From contig NW_019775658.1 of the NCBI RefSeq assembly GCF_001039355.2, positions 717,502 through 781,501 on the forward strand: 64,000 nucleotides of DNA, written 5' to 3'. The stretch's first letter is position 1, and each line of letters opens with the position of its first letter. This stretch comes from Lingula anatina. Its lineage: Eukaryota; Brachiopoda; Lingulata; Lingulida; Lingulidae. Shown one piece after another: positions 23,258 through 35,700 of the stretch. The notes below the pieces were generated by a model, which ran no database searches, had not been told where the DNA came from, and was given only the letters and a program-made list of their open reading frames with translations. A program made the translations under genes and the position numbers.

Positions 23258-26200
23258 GGGGGGGGGGCTCTTTGGAAGGGGGCGTGGTGAACATTAGTGG
23301 CAGCAAATCTAATGTTAAGATTTCAGTTGTGCCCTATTTGAAATAAATGTATTTTACTGTACAGAACAAAGGTAAAAGAAAAAACCTGCTCAGTAAAGCT
23401 TAGCACGAAAATTCATGCGTTAGCACTCCTACTGACAATTCTGATATGTACTAGCACTGACAGTACATATCAGAATCGTCAATAGGAGTGCAAACGCATG
23501 AATTTTCTTGCTAAGTAAAGCTTTGAAGCCAACTTTTCTAGTATGGAAAAGTGGTCTGAATAACACAATTTTCCAACAATCTTTACATCAACCAAATTAT
23601 TCTAAGAGCTAGTAAAAGTAATACATTTTCCTTGTATAAATAATCCTTTCATGCGAAGATTTGCAAAGAAGAAAGAGATGTATATGGTAAATGTGTCACT
23701 GCATTAGACAAATATATGTCACTTAATTATCGGTATCTGTCACTGCCTATAAATCTTTCACAAAAATCAGCTTTCCTATTTCAATTTAGAATGTGCATAT
23801 GACATAAAGTTGTATCATATTTTTCAAGTTAAGACACCCCCAGATGTTCTTGCCTCTGCCCTGAAGGATGCTGAGGTCTTACTCACAGATCCCTTCATAC
23901 TTGGTCCCATTTTGTACAGACTGCCCAGAATGAAGTGGGTGATGTCCACATGGGCTGGTGAGTAAATACGATAATTACTCGATATTTTCAGTGGTTAAAA
24001 AATTATCAAACATTTTAGAAACATAATTTTATAATCACAAAATTATATTTCTCTGTAGCATCTGTGGTACTTTTTCTGCATGGCAAGGAACTAGTGTTGC
24101 TGCCACTCAATAGGAATGTTTAATTTTAAGAAGTCATATCAAAATCACTAAAAAAATACAGCATCTATAAAATTCACAATTTTCCCCCATTGAAAAGATC
24201 AAGTAATTACTGCATGTCCTTTTCTTCATGGAAGTATACTTAAATCTGATCTTCAGCGAGAAGCAATGTGGGTCACCTTTCATTTTCATATAATTTTCAT
24301 ATACATGTATGAGCATGCACGTTTTTTGATAGTGACATCTTCTTGATGTGTTTGTTTGTGCATTACAGGACCTGACAAAGTATTCCAGTATGTAGACCAG
24401 TCAAAACCCTTCCCTGATTTCACATTGACAAGATTTGCTGGGAAATTTGGGCCCGCTATGGCAGAATATGTTGTTGGCAACATTGTGGCAAGAGAAAGAC
24501 ATTTTCAAGAAATGAGGCAGGACCAGGAGAGATGCAAGTGGTAAATGATATTATATTTTTCACGATTTGTTCCTATCCCCAATAAAAACTGCTGGCTACA
24601 GGCCTGATTTCATTCCATTTTATAACAGGCTTCAGGAACAGGGGTGGATTTAGGCCGTCTTCTGGGTCTTCTGGAAGACGGTCAGATTTTCAAGTTTACG
24701 TTGTCAGCCATCTAATGTTTTTTGTTGGAAGACGGTCAAAAATGGAAGATGGATCAACAAAGATAATTTGGAAGACTGTCAGAAAATATCTCTGGATCCG
24801 CCCCTGAGGAATGTCATATGTTTAAGTGTTGATGTGCCAAGTGTTTGAAGGCAAGGTGTTCACTTGGAGACATTTCTTATTGTCACTGTTAGCAATAGGT
24901 AACAGTTTCTTTGGCACCTCAATTTGTATTGTATAGAAAAAAAATGCCATATTTTCATTCATACTCTCATTTATTCCTGTAGTCTTTGGTTTACTTTTGT
25001 CAGTAATTTTTAATTCTTTTATGTATGCAGGAATTGGTCAGCCAGAGCAAACTACCGTCTTCTCTCTACTCTCTCATTGGGAATCCTGGGATTGGGGGAA
25101 ATTGGAAAAGAAGGTAACTTATTCCAGGAATTTCCTTCATTAAAATCATTTACCAAGTTGATTTCATATTTTCTGCAGAAATATGCTTTATTTATTGAAT
25201 ATCATCTTTGGAATCAGGTTTGCCATGTTATTTAATTAAATACTGATCTATTGCCTTTTGGCTATTGATTTCATTGAAGTAATAAGCAGTTTGTATATAC
25301 AGTTCTACATTTTTTTATGATGTTTATTTGTGTGTGTATGTGCGTGTGTGTATGTGTGTAGTTGAATAAGATATCCCCAAATTGCTATTTCAGTGGCTCG
25401 AGCCTGCCAAACCTTTGGAATGACAGTGTACGGGGCTGTAAGAGGTATACCAGAAGATTCTAACAAATCACCTTATGTGTCCCACTACAAGTGAGTTGAA
25501 AATTTAAAAATAGGCATGCATGGCTTTACATTTGCCCTAGATTTCAGAGCCAGTTTTCCTTAAGTGTACAAAGAGGGCAGACGAATTTTGGCAAGCTTTT
25601 GAAATGTCAAGTGCCTTAAATTGGCAAACTTGCAGCCAGAAGTAAAGCCAGGGTTGAAGATGATTTAAATGCTTTACTAATTTGAATTCAGACTGTTGTC
25701 AGAGCTGCCAGAAGTTTTCCACAACTGTGATTATGTATGTAACATATTACCCAGTACACCCGAGACCAGAGGTCTGCTGAATGGAGATGTCTTTAAACAT
25801 TGTGCTAATAAGGTAATTAAGTATAGAAAATTTATATTTTAATCATCGATAAGCAACAATACACACCTTACATTTTTATGAGGGATAGTTTTGGTTCTTC
25901 CTGTACTTGTATCAACCTCTCCCCCACCACAATTTTTTTCTGCATGGATTGAAAGAAGGATGTATTCTTTCTTCAGAAATCAGTATTCATAAATGTTGGA
26001 AGAGGAGATGTAGTGGATGAAGACACCATTGTAAATGCAATAAGGTGAGGAAAAGTTGAGAAGAAAGATAGTGTAGGACAGTTTTTCTGTAAGTAATTAT
26101 AACATTATCATTGCAATTACAGTAAGGTAAGCTGTAGAATGATCTGGCATTACACCTTGTTCCTGTATCATCTAATACGTTGAATAACCCTTTTAGTCTC

Positions 26201-26962
26201 ACCTAAAACAATGTGTAATTTCATCTATTTTGACTTATATATCTTTATATATTTTATATGATTTTAATATTGAAATATCTCTGATTTCAACCATCTTGTC
26301 TCATCCAACACAATTGCTGTGATCTTAGCTGACAAGTCTCACCAAACACAATTTCTGTGATCTTGGCTTTTATGTCTCATCTAAAACAGTCTCTGTGATA
26401 TAAGTCATTTTATTACACCTCCTACAACTAACTGATCAGAACTATTTGTGTGATTTCAGCCAAGGCTGGCTGTCAGGTGCTATACTAGATGTGTATCCAG
26501 AAGAACCTCTTCCTGCCAGCAGTAAGCTCTGGACCTGCCCTGGTGTCACACTCAGTCCACACGTTGCTGCTGTCAGTTTTGGATGGCAGGTCAGTCTCTC
26601 TCCCTCTCTTTTAGATATATAATTATTTGGCTACATAAAAACTATAGGGAAGAGAAAAATACAGTGAGGTTATGTACTTTAAGAAACAGAAATGCAAATG
26701 AATAAAAAGAATAAAAAATATGAAAAATTATGTTAACTCACTCTCTCTCTTTCTCTCTCTCAACCAAACAGTGCATGGACAGAATGTTCCTCACACATTA
26801 CATGCAAAAGCATTTATGGAAATATCAACTGCACCCTCTGAATTCTTTGAATGTGTCAAAATCTTTTACTTTTAGGTGGCAGAAGTGGTCTGTGAGAACT
26901 ATGAAAGATATGTCCAGGGACTGCCACTCAAGTACCAAGTCAGCTGGGAGAAGGGATACTAA
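22848..26962 (+). CDS. D-isomer-specific 2-hydroxyacid dehydrogenase (glyoxylate/hydroxypyruvate reductase A-like), 9 exons
   Basis: Exons: 22848-22989, 23829-23957, 24369-24540, 25031-25113, 25394-25490, 25692-25812, 25977-26044, 26460-26589, 26876-26962. They join to a 342-residue protein with a start in good context (AAGGATGG). The Rossmann NAD(P)-binding motif is GILGLGEIGK (G168-x-G170-x-x-G173). The catalytic residues expected of the family are visible: Arg257 in NVGRGD, Glu286 in LDVYPEEPLP and His305 in SPHVAAVS. No extra regulatory domain follows, so it is the short, GRHPR/YcdW-like form rather than a phosphoglycerate dehydrogenase with ACT domains. It should reduce a 2-oxoacid such as glyoxylate or hydroxypyruvate with NAD(P)H. 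The exact substrate cannot be told from sequence. There is no obvious signal or targeting peptide, so it is probably cytosolic. The stop codon falls in the first unit of a ~30-bp tandem repeat that continues downstream. Confidence 0.92.
23202..23256. repeat. (TG)n microsatellite
   Basis: About 27 TG dinucleotides followed by a G run (23258-23267), in intron 1 of the dehydrogenase gene. Confidence 0.95.
23400..23514. repeat. 115-bp foldback element with 53-bp arms and target-site duplication
   Basis: The left arm (23400-23452) and right arm (23462-23514) are inverted copies, differing at only 4 of 53 positions by eye, around a 9-base loop. The element is flanked by GTAAAGC direct repeats (23393-23399 and 23515-23521). 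This is the structure expected of a recently inserted foldback MITE. A transcript of either strand would form a long hairpin. It is in intron 1 of the dehydrogenase gene. Confidence 0.85.
24639..24806 (+). repeat. Dispersed repeat copy 2, hAT-like short element with CAGGGG(C/T)GGAT termini
   Basis: The termini CAGGGGTGGAT (24639) and ATCCGCCCCTG (ending 24806) are inverted repeats of the type found on hAT-family transposons. The interior matches copy 1 at 21944-22103. At 168 bp it has no coding capacity. It lies in intron 3 of the dehydrogenase gene. Flanking 8-mers are only partly alike, so an intact duplication is not claimed. Confidence 0.65.
26298..26411. repeat. ~38-bp tandem repeat (GTCTCAYC...TGTGAT)
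   Basis: Three units start with GTCTCA at 26298, 26336 and 26374, each containing CAMCACAATT and CTGTGAT. A single related GTCTCACC block sits upstream at 26196. The array ends about 50 bp before exon 8 of the dehydrogenase gene. Confidence 0.6.
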
Positions 26963-27040
26963 AGCGTGGAGGGAGAGAAGGGATACTTAGGTGTGGAGTG
27001 GGAGAAGGGATACTTAAGTGTGAAGTGGGAGAAAGGATGC
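26946..27040 (+). repeat. ~30-bp tandem repeat overlapping the dehydrogenase stop codon
   Basis: Four imperfect copies of GGGAGAAGGGATACTTA...GTGTGGAGT lie head to tail. The first copy encodes the last residues (WEKGY) and the TAA at 26960-26962. The next three are in the 3' UTR. Confidence 0.75.
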
Positions 27041-27164
27041 ATTTTGTTTTAGACAAAATATTGAAAATATGAAGCTAGCCAGACTAAGCTTCTCTTCATG
27101 ATTTTTATGAAATCAATACAATTACTAGAGCACTTTTTTTTTTACCATATCTTTTATATTGACT

Positions 27165-27170
27165 AATAAA
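27165..27170 (+). promoter_or_regulatory. Polyadenylation signal AATAAA for the dehydrogenase gene
   Basis: The hexamer is 203 nt after the stop codon in the sense orientation. The call is inference from motif and position. Confidence 0.4.
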
Positions 27171-29750
27171 GTGACTAACTTTTATTAAATTTATTTATTA
27201 ACTTATGGACCTGCCGGTGAATATGCAATTTTTATAAAATCAGTTGTTATTTTTCATATTTAATTGCAATGATATACCAATTTTGACTCTGTGGAAATCT
27301 AATGGGAAGATTTATGGTCAGAAGTAATGAAACATTAACTAGATTTTAAATCACGTAACAACAGACAGTATTTCTAATTTTGATATTTGTATAGACTCAG
27401 CTGTCCAATATTGCCTTAAATTTTGCCATGCCTTTTGAAATGTAATTGGAATTTAAGCATTTGCTTGTTTATATACATATATGCTAGGTATGCAAATGGT
27501 CAGTGGGCAATGCTTTATCAAAACAAATTATCAAAATATTTTTGATGCTTTTTCATTGTCAGCTTTAAAGGGAAAACAGCTCTTTATTTAGGCAAGGAAG
27601 TGCCATAAAACAAATTTTCTTGGGGTAAACAAAATATTTCTGATTTATTATGTGTTGTTAAGGTTGTTATTATAAGTGTTCTTATGGAATTTTCATCCCA
27701 TATGAACAGTTGTTATCCCTCTAAGTTTCGTCATACGTTATGAATTCTTTTCAAGAACATTTTAGTTCTTTTCAAGAGCATTTTCTAAATAGATTTAGAC
27801 TTTTTGGTCCAATCTATACTCTAGCCCAATTGTGGCCATCAGTTTTAATTAAAATATACATTTAATAATCACAACATTCCTGTTCACCCGTTTACAAAAG
27901 TGCATGGGTAAAAGTATTACAAGTCCCCTGTGGATCCCCACCCTCCCCTGCCAAGTTTCACAGATTGAGTTTCTACTAACCTCTGCAGGGATGAGACTGC
28001 CATTCAGTGAAAAAGTCCAAAAATATGGCTTGAGGTCCAGGGGTCTGCCAATGCCAATGGTATTTTTGGCTCCTAAAAAGTCAGAAATTTGCTGATAGTC
28101 AGGGGAAATATCTCAACCTCTCATCTGAACTTAAGGGTGCCTGCAGAATGATTTGCGAGCAAAACTTTAACACCAGTTTTGTCTTCCAACTGCCACTGGA
28201 GCAGTGTTTTTATTGCAAAGAAATTTTGAAAGGTATCGCAATGATACATTGAAGAAAATAAATATCTCAAATTGAGATTGCCCATTTACAAATGCAGTAG
28301 TTGTTCATGTCAGTTGTACATTTAAAGCTTTACACAGAAAGGGCACTTGTTCTCGTGTCACTTGAAGATAAAGTGTTTTCTATCTGGCTTGTACACAACA
28401 CCATAGATCTTGCAGGTTGGCTTACAATTACCAACAAAAAAGTTAAATTGTTGTCACAAGTGAATTACAATTTGATGATCTGTAACTTTTAGCATAGATG
28501 AATATCTTAAATCAAATATGTCACACTGAAATTGATTAGATTTAAATAGTACAAACGATCCAATAATTGTGAAGAATAATGATATATAAATAGTTGTAAT
28601 GTACAAAACATGCATTGTATAATAATATATAATTCTGAATTATCTTTGGGCAATGTATGGACGGAATGAAACAAAGTTCATTGTCAAATTGTAGACACTC
28701 AGCAAATTAAAAAAGCATGACAACTATGTACATAAATATAAATGATAGTCCAATTATTAGCAATACATTAACAGCCTCATATATATATATACATACTGTT
28801 CAGCATACAACACAATTTTTAATGCTAAATGACATTTAGTTGAAAGTATCACCTTAATTTTTGATATGTTTGTCTGGCCTTCAACATCTTTTACTTCAAC
28901 TTATCGCTTATACCTGTCACTAAACATTCTATTAAGTTGAAAAAGCAGTCAAATTGTGTTTGGAATGGAATGGTGGAATAACGGTATTTCTAATCAGCTG
29001 CTTCAAATGAAGATCAAATAATCATTATGGGAAGAGTGAAATTAACCCCGAAATTGAAGTTTAGCATGACTTAAAGCCTTGCTGAAACACCCAGCATGTT
29101 CTTTTTTAATGGAAGAAGAGCAACCATTATGCTTCTTACCTCATAAAAGACAAAGAACTTGACATAAAGATTAAAAACAAAATGAAGAGACAATTGCCTC
29201 AGTATGAGGCAGAGAACAACATGAAATTGTCCTCTTAACAGATCTACAAAAATAATCTAGGGATTTTTTTTTACAACAATAAAAAATAACAGAATACTTG
29301 AGACAATTACCAAACATACTTTTCAACATATTTATATCAACAGCTGTAGTCCTTCAAGGTTAACTTTCTGTCTTCATTTATTTCTTACTGATATAGGCAT
29401 TATCAGCACTACTCAATATCAAAATACCCCTGTTATCACACTTGGTGACAACTTTAAGCAAAATGACTGATGTACCGGAGGCCGTGTTGTGTATTTTGCT
29501 ATGTACATATAAATAATACCATGTCATAGATGATCTGTTTTAAATATAATCACTAGGTGAGAGATGGTAACAGAAAAATAGTCTGGGCTCATGCTAGCAG
29601 ACTTGCAATCACCACTGGCTATGTGACTCCACATGGCGAAAGGAAATAAAAATAATTATTCACTTTTTTAACTAATTTGTCATCCATCAATTCATTGTAA
29701 GTTTTTGAATTGAAATAAAAAACCAAGTAAGTATAATAACCAGAGGGCTT
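27171..29750. other. Intergenic region without supported genes
   Basis: 2.6 kb of AT-rich sequence between the 3' ends of the dehydrogenase (+) and TRAF3IP1 (-). A short (AT)n run lies at 28780-28792. ORFs at 27904-28095 and 28301-28492 show no family motif. The right part presumably includes the TRAF3IP1 3' UTR. Confidence 0.5.
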
Positions 29751-32700
29751 TTATGACTTGGTAACTCCAACCATCATCTTTGCTATCTTAGCATCATTGT
29801 TAGCGATATTGGACTTCACAGCAGCGATAAGGTCAAGCTGGTCAGAGATGGCAGCGTCCAGGTCAGTCAACTGGACTTTGAGGGGTTCTATTGAAGATTC
29901 AGTGATACTGAAATGAGGAATTTAATTTAAGAAATTAAACAGCTGAACTTCATCATTAAAACACATATCAGACAAAATCAAAAATGCATCAAAAATTTGA
30001 GGAACCTAGGCCACTGACTCGCTCCTCAGAGAAAATTGTCCAAATTGAGCAGTTCACAAAGTGAATTGGTAGAGAATGAAACAAGCCCACACTCTGTGAT
30101 CAAAATTGATTTAAATCATAAATATTTGTCTATGGCTAACATGATTTTTTAATTCAACAAAATATGCTCTTATAATATTAAATGTTTGAGATAATGACCA
30201 TGTTAGCACAACACTTACTTTTGCTCTCTTTTTAATGCCAGAGCATGCTCTTTGTTTTCTTTCTTCCACATTGCTAATTCTTTCTGCATGGAGTCCAAAT
30301 CTTCTTGCACATAGTCCATGATTTTACCTGAAAGGAATAACCATAGGTCAATATTATTTTTACCACATTAAGTAACAATCATGAATTATAAATGGCACAT
30401 TTGAGCCCTTTATACATAAACTGATGACTTAAAAGAAATTGTGTACTACAAAACAACATGTTCCTTACTTACCTAAAGGATTTGCACTTCTCGTTAGTGT
30501 TTGAATGCTTCCCCGTAGCTTGTCAATTTCCTTTTGTACCATCTCTCGTTCTTTTCTCCTGGCTGCATCTGAGATCAGAGGCTTCTCCTACAACACACAA
30601 GACCAAATGATATTTTCTTCTAGTCTGCCCAAAGATGGATCTCCATAACCCATTTTAAAAATAATCTACATTTATTGGATCAATATGACAAAGGTGGCTT
30701 TTCATTGTCATGGCTATTGGATCCTAGCAGTCTTAAAATTCTTGTGAAACAGCCCCCTGGAACTTAGGTGAGTTAGCGATATTACCCACCTGTTCCTTTT
30801 TGACTGTCTGATTTTTCTGTCCTATCTGACTGCCTCCCTCCAGCTCCTTCCTCGTCTCCAAGATCTTCTTCACAAGACCGCCATGCTCACCGTCTGTCTC
30901 AGCCTCAGTTTGGGAGGAGGTAGGTGGGTCAAGGTCAATTGGAGGTGGAGGGGCAGAGTCCTCGACGACAAATGTGTCATCTTCATCATCATCTCCGCCA
31001 TCATCCACAATGAGGTTAGATACAGGCTTGCCACTGCCAATTCTTAAATGAAGAGGGTTGTTCTTTGGAATTTGTTTCTCAGTATAGTTTCTCTTTTGTG
31101 GTTTTGGCTTTTATCTTTGTGTAGTGTGATTTAAAAACAGAGAGAGAGAGAGAATGCACGCTTCCAAGACCCTTCGAGCAAGGTGCAATAAATTTGGAAA
31201 AATAATCTAGCCAAATAAAATTTTCTATTCAAATAAGCTCTCTAATACATCCTAGTAACAGAATTATATAATTAGTTTACCTCATAGCTGGCTCTTCTGT
31301 CACAGCTTCTTGTCTCTTCACTCTAGGGGGCGCTGGTCTAGCACTGCTGGGTCTTGCCATTTTACGTCTGAAAGGAAGCAATTTCTTTTTTTTTCTTCTT
31401 GCACTTGAACCAAACATCTACATTTTCATAACTTTAGAATGACGTCATAAACATTAAACCTTCCAAAGATCACAAGACTTGTGTTAATTTTGAAGCTCAG
31501 AATCAAGTTTGTCATAATGGCGAATATGCAGTTAAGGCAAAAAAGACTAAATACAAGACCACAAAAATAGCCAGAACTTACGATGCAGCAACTTGGGGTG
31601 GTAGATCAGCCTCATTCATGCTTCCATTTGTCTCTGCTTCCTCTTTCTTCTGTTTCTCCTGTCTCATTCTCTCATCTTCCTCATCTGAAGAGAAAAAAAA
31701 CTTTCTTAAAAGTTACTTTTTCACAATGAGCACTACGACAAGCACTCTTATGAACCCTTGTGCAATCTACTCTACAACTTTAACATTAAAAATCTTTTAA
31801 TAGGGTCTTTGGGGCAACTGTGGACTGCACAAGGGTTAAATCAACCATCAGTTGTGAAAGACAAAAAGTAAATATCTCTAATTCAAAGGCATTTCTCTAT
31901 TTGCATTTACACCTATCTCAATTTCAACTAAAGCTAATGAATAAAATCGACTTCAAAATGATCATCCATTACAGCAAACTTTTGTATCTAAAAATATTTC
32001 CACTCTGCCTAAAAAATCTAATAAGCAATCTGTCGCTCTTGAAAATGAAATTCTATGAACTCTAAATCAATAACAGCAACAAAACTATACATACAGATCT
32101 AAGAACCAATTGATACCATATTTATCTGATACAATCTGTATTTTAAGAATTTCATTGGGTATCAAATTAACAAATGCAAATGTATTAATTACTTTCAAAT
32201 TTTTGGGGGTCACTCAGCTGCACAAATGGGACACATTTGAATCTGCAGCTTTTTTATGTCATCAAATTATCATCAACAACTTGGAGAAAAACACCATCTA
32301 ATCTAACTTGCTAGGTTTTATCTTCTTTTCAGTTTTTAAGTATTCACTTCTTCACTTACTTCAGACTGTCAGTTTTAATGAAAAAATATTCTTGATAAAG
32401 TAACAAAATGTTTTTGTTTGCTTAAAAAAAAGCTGCAGATATATGTGTGCCCAGACTTAAATTCAAAACTGGTCATACATATTTCAGTTAAGATGTTAAG
32501 ACTGGTCAAAATGGTCAAACAATGACCACTCCTAATCATCTCAACATATGACCAAGTTGTTTGCTTTATGTGAAAGGGGAGAACACTGCATCATATTGCT
32601 CCAATTTGCCATTCTGTGACTAATTTCTTGAAAATTTCATTCATTTCTTCATATATATATTCCTTTCCCCAAAGAAAATGAGTATTTCGAAGCGTAAATG

Positions 32701-35700
32701 TATAATGATGATGCAGTCTCGTTTCAAGACAAGGTGTTCCTTGTCACATGATCCCATGTGCATAATGAAGAAATTATTAATTTGCATAAATATGAATCCA
32801 CTTCCTTCCCTTTCCAAGATCTTTTTTTTTTTTTTGCCAAGTTGTTATGACAAGCACTGTATTTACTGTAAAATGCTATGCCAGAATATAAGTTCACATC
32901 ATAACCTTCTCCTCTCTCTGCACAAGTGATCATGCAATGTAGGAAACACCTTCAGATCTTGGAATTCCCCATAAAGTATACATACCTCCATCCTCCCCAT
33001 CGCTAAGCCGTATTCTGCCTGTAAAATCACAGCAAAACAAGAACATGCACAAAGTTAGTGCACAAAACACAGCAACCAGGTGGGCGTGTGGGTGTGAGTG
33101 TGGTAGTCACAGGGGGAAAACACAGGAGTTCTTAAAATTATCTCTGTAGAAGTTGAAGATATAGAGCATCTTCCATGATTTATCAAAATTCTACTTTACA
33201 ACGTAATCCATTTTTTTTTTCAAACTTGAAATGATTTATTAATCATCTACATTTTACTTTAAGGACAATTTCATTGGATACCAAATTAAGAAAATATAAT
33301 ATACATGTGCTCATTACAGTCAGCTACACAAACATGACACCTTTGAACCTGCAGCTTGCTGATGACACCATATTAGCAAACAACACCTTCCAATGAAAAA
33401 GTAAATAGCCAGTGGATATACAGCCAAAATATTCAATCCCCTTTAAAAATTATGCTGAGACCTCACAGAAGCCAAAACTTCGCCCCCCCCCCCTTAAATC
33501 TGTATTTTAATCTAACTTTTTTAATTTAAAAAGTGGAATCACAAAGAACATACTTATACCTTAAAAAAAAAAAAAAAAACGCCACTTACAGTGCAAATAT
33601 AGATAAATTAATACTAAATGTGAATGTATATGATTTTTTATTTTCATCCCACTCTAGAGAACTGTAACCTGCCTAAAATACAGACCATCAGAGAACTTGT
33701 GAGATCCCCCTGCTTCAGTTGTCTGTATGTTGTGAAGAGTGTGAGGTAGTTATTTAGTGAAAGCATTAAACAATATAGTGATATGAAACAACAAAATGAT
33801 ATTAGTCTCTGGCTGAGGGAATACTTCAATTTGTGATTAACTGAAAAAACATTTTAACTTTTACTATAGATTTGTTTTTTTTTAAATAATAGCCTCACAA
33901 AAGGAAAGTTTTTAAAGTCTGAATTCAGACTCTAGTAAGTGTCTAAACTGATCCTTCTTTTAGTGAGATAAATACATTTTCATTTACAGCATTAACACAG
34001 TTTCAGGGCTACTCAGCATAACTCTTATTATCTTCTGCTTTCAACTGTAAAACATTTTCCTTTCTTTTTCTCCCACCAATAATTTGTGATACACTTTCCC
34101 AAATGCATTCCCTCTTAACCAATTTAAGCAATCTATTAATTATTTAATGAACATAAATTATTCACATACATTTACTTAATACTGTGCATGATAATTTACA
34201 GTAATGGTAATAAAACAAAAATAATTATACATTAATGGACCAAGTGTGTTGTTATATTTCAGTGGTGAATTCGGTGTTAATAATAATTATAATACAAAGT
34301 TATTCCATGTGCTTGCCACAGCATCCCACAGGAGCAGCATGTGCCAACAACAAGAATACCATCACCAACAACAACACCAGTAACAGCAACAACCAACATG
34401 CAGCAACATTAACAGTGATTGTGCAAGAGACATGCATGAAGTGGGAAGAGAAGAAAGGGACCAGGGGTAGAAGCTTGGACCACACTTAATTAACACTGGC
34501 CATGAACCAGTTACTGGACAGCAAACCAACTCTGAAAACTTTCTCACAGACAGCTGGGCTGCCATTTCTAATATTCTTTTACAGAGGTCTTAAGAATAAG
34601 AACAATTCCACCTGTCCATTCATCCATCAGTTTACTAATTCCAGCCCATATAAACTTGCATGATTTATGCAACAATTAATCTACAATAACACCTGCAGTT
34701 TTGCATGCCATTTCTACAGGAAGACTTCCAGGCTACCTTTCATGCACACCTAAGCTACTGCTGTCAAACATGAAGCAACAACATTTTTTTAAATTTATGA
34801 CTAATGCACCCAGACAAAAAATATATCATCATTTCCAGACCAAACACTGATATGTACACATTTAGTTTCTATGGGACTCCAGTCTTCATCTTCACATCTA
34901 ATGCAACTGCATGCATTTAGGGACCATGCAATTTACACCCCCCCCCCCCCTCCTCCAAATTTTTGTTACAACACAGAGCTTGCAACATGTAATACAATAT
35001 CCTTTTCTATGTTTTTTGTGGTTTAAAATTGACAAAGAAAATGTAACCCAGGAAACTGAAGCCTAGCATCACCTTATCAAACCAACTTTAAACAAATCCT
35101 TTAAACAAATAGCTTTGATTTCCTTGAAACCAACTCTTGATTTAATTTAAGTTTTCTGTTATTTTCTGGCTCTCTGTTATGTAGAAAATTTATCAAAAAC
35201 CTTCAAATCAAACTTCCAAGATAAATATTCAATACCCATTGAACAATATGCTTCATTTATCAAAAGTAAGCATTTTGAACTGAAATGTTTACAATTATTG
35301 TTCTCTCACAGCACTAAAAACAGTTTCCAAGTACAATCAGCTTCCTGCATATGTAAGGGAATCATGAAAAACTACCCATAATCCCTTTCTTCTGTTAGCA
35401 AGATGCGTCAGGCAAATCACCACAGCACATCAGGTGGGAGGCTAGGGACAAAGGGGAAATACATACCATCTTTGTGCCGCCTTCGAGACCCTTTGGCCGA
35501 GGATGGCCTTGGAATGCGTGCTGGAGGTTCCTGTAAAACAGGTGTTGCGAAATGCTATTTATCAATACACCATCAGTTGGTATATATAAACTATGAATTT
35601 TGACTTGATAAAAGCATTACATTATTATTGGCCAAACATTAAACAAAAACCTATGCTCTCATGGCAAATAAAGGAATGTGAGATGGTGATAAAAGGCTGA

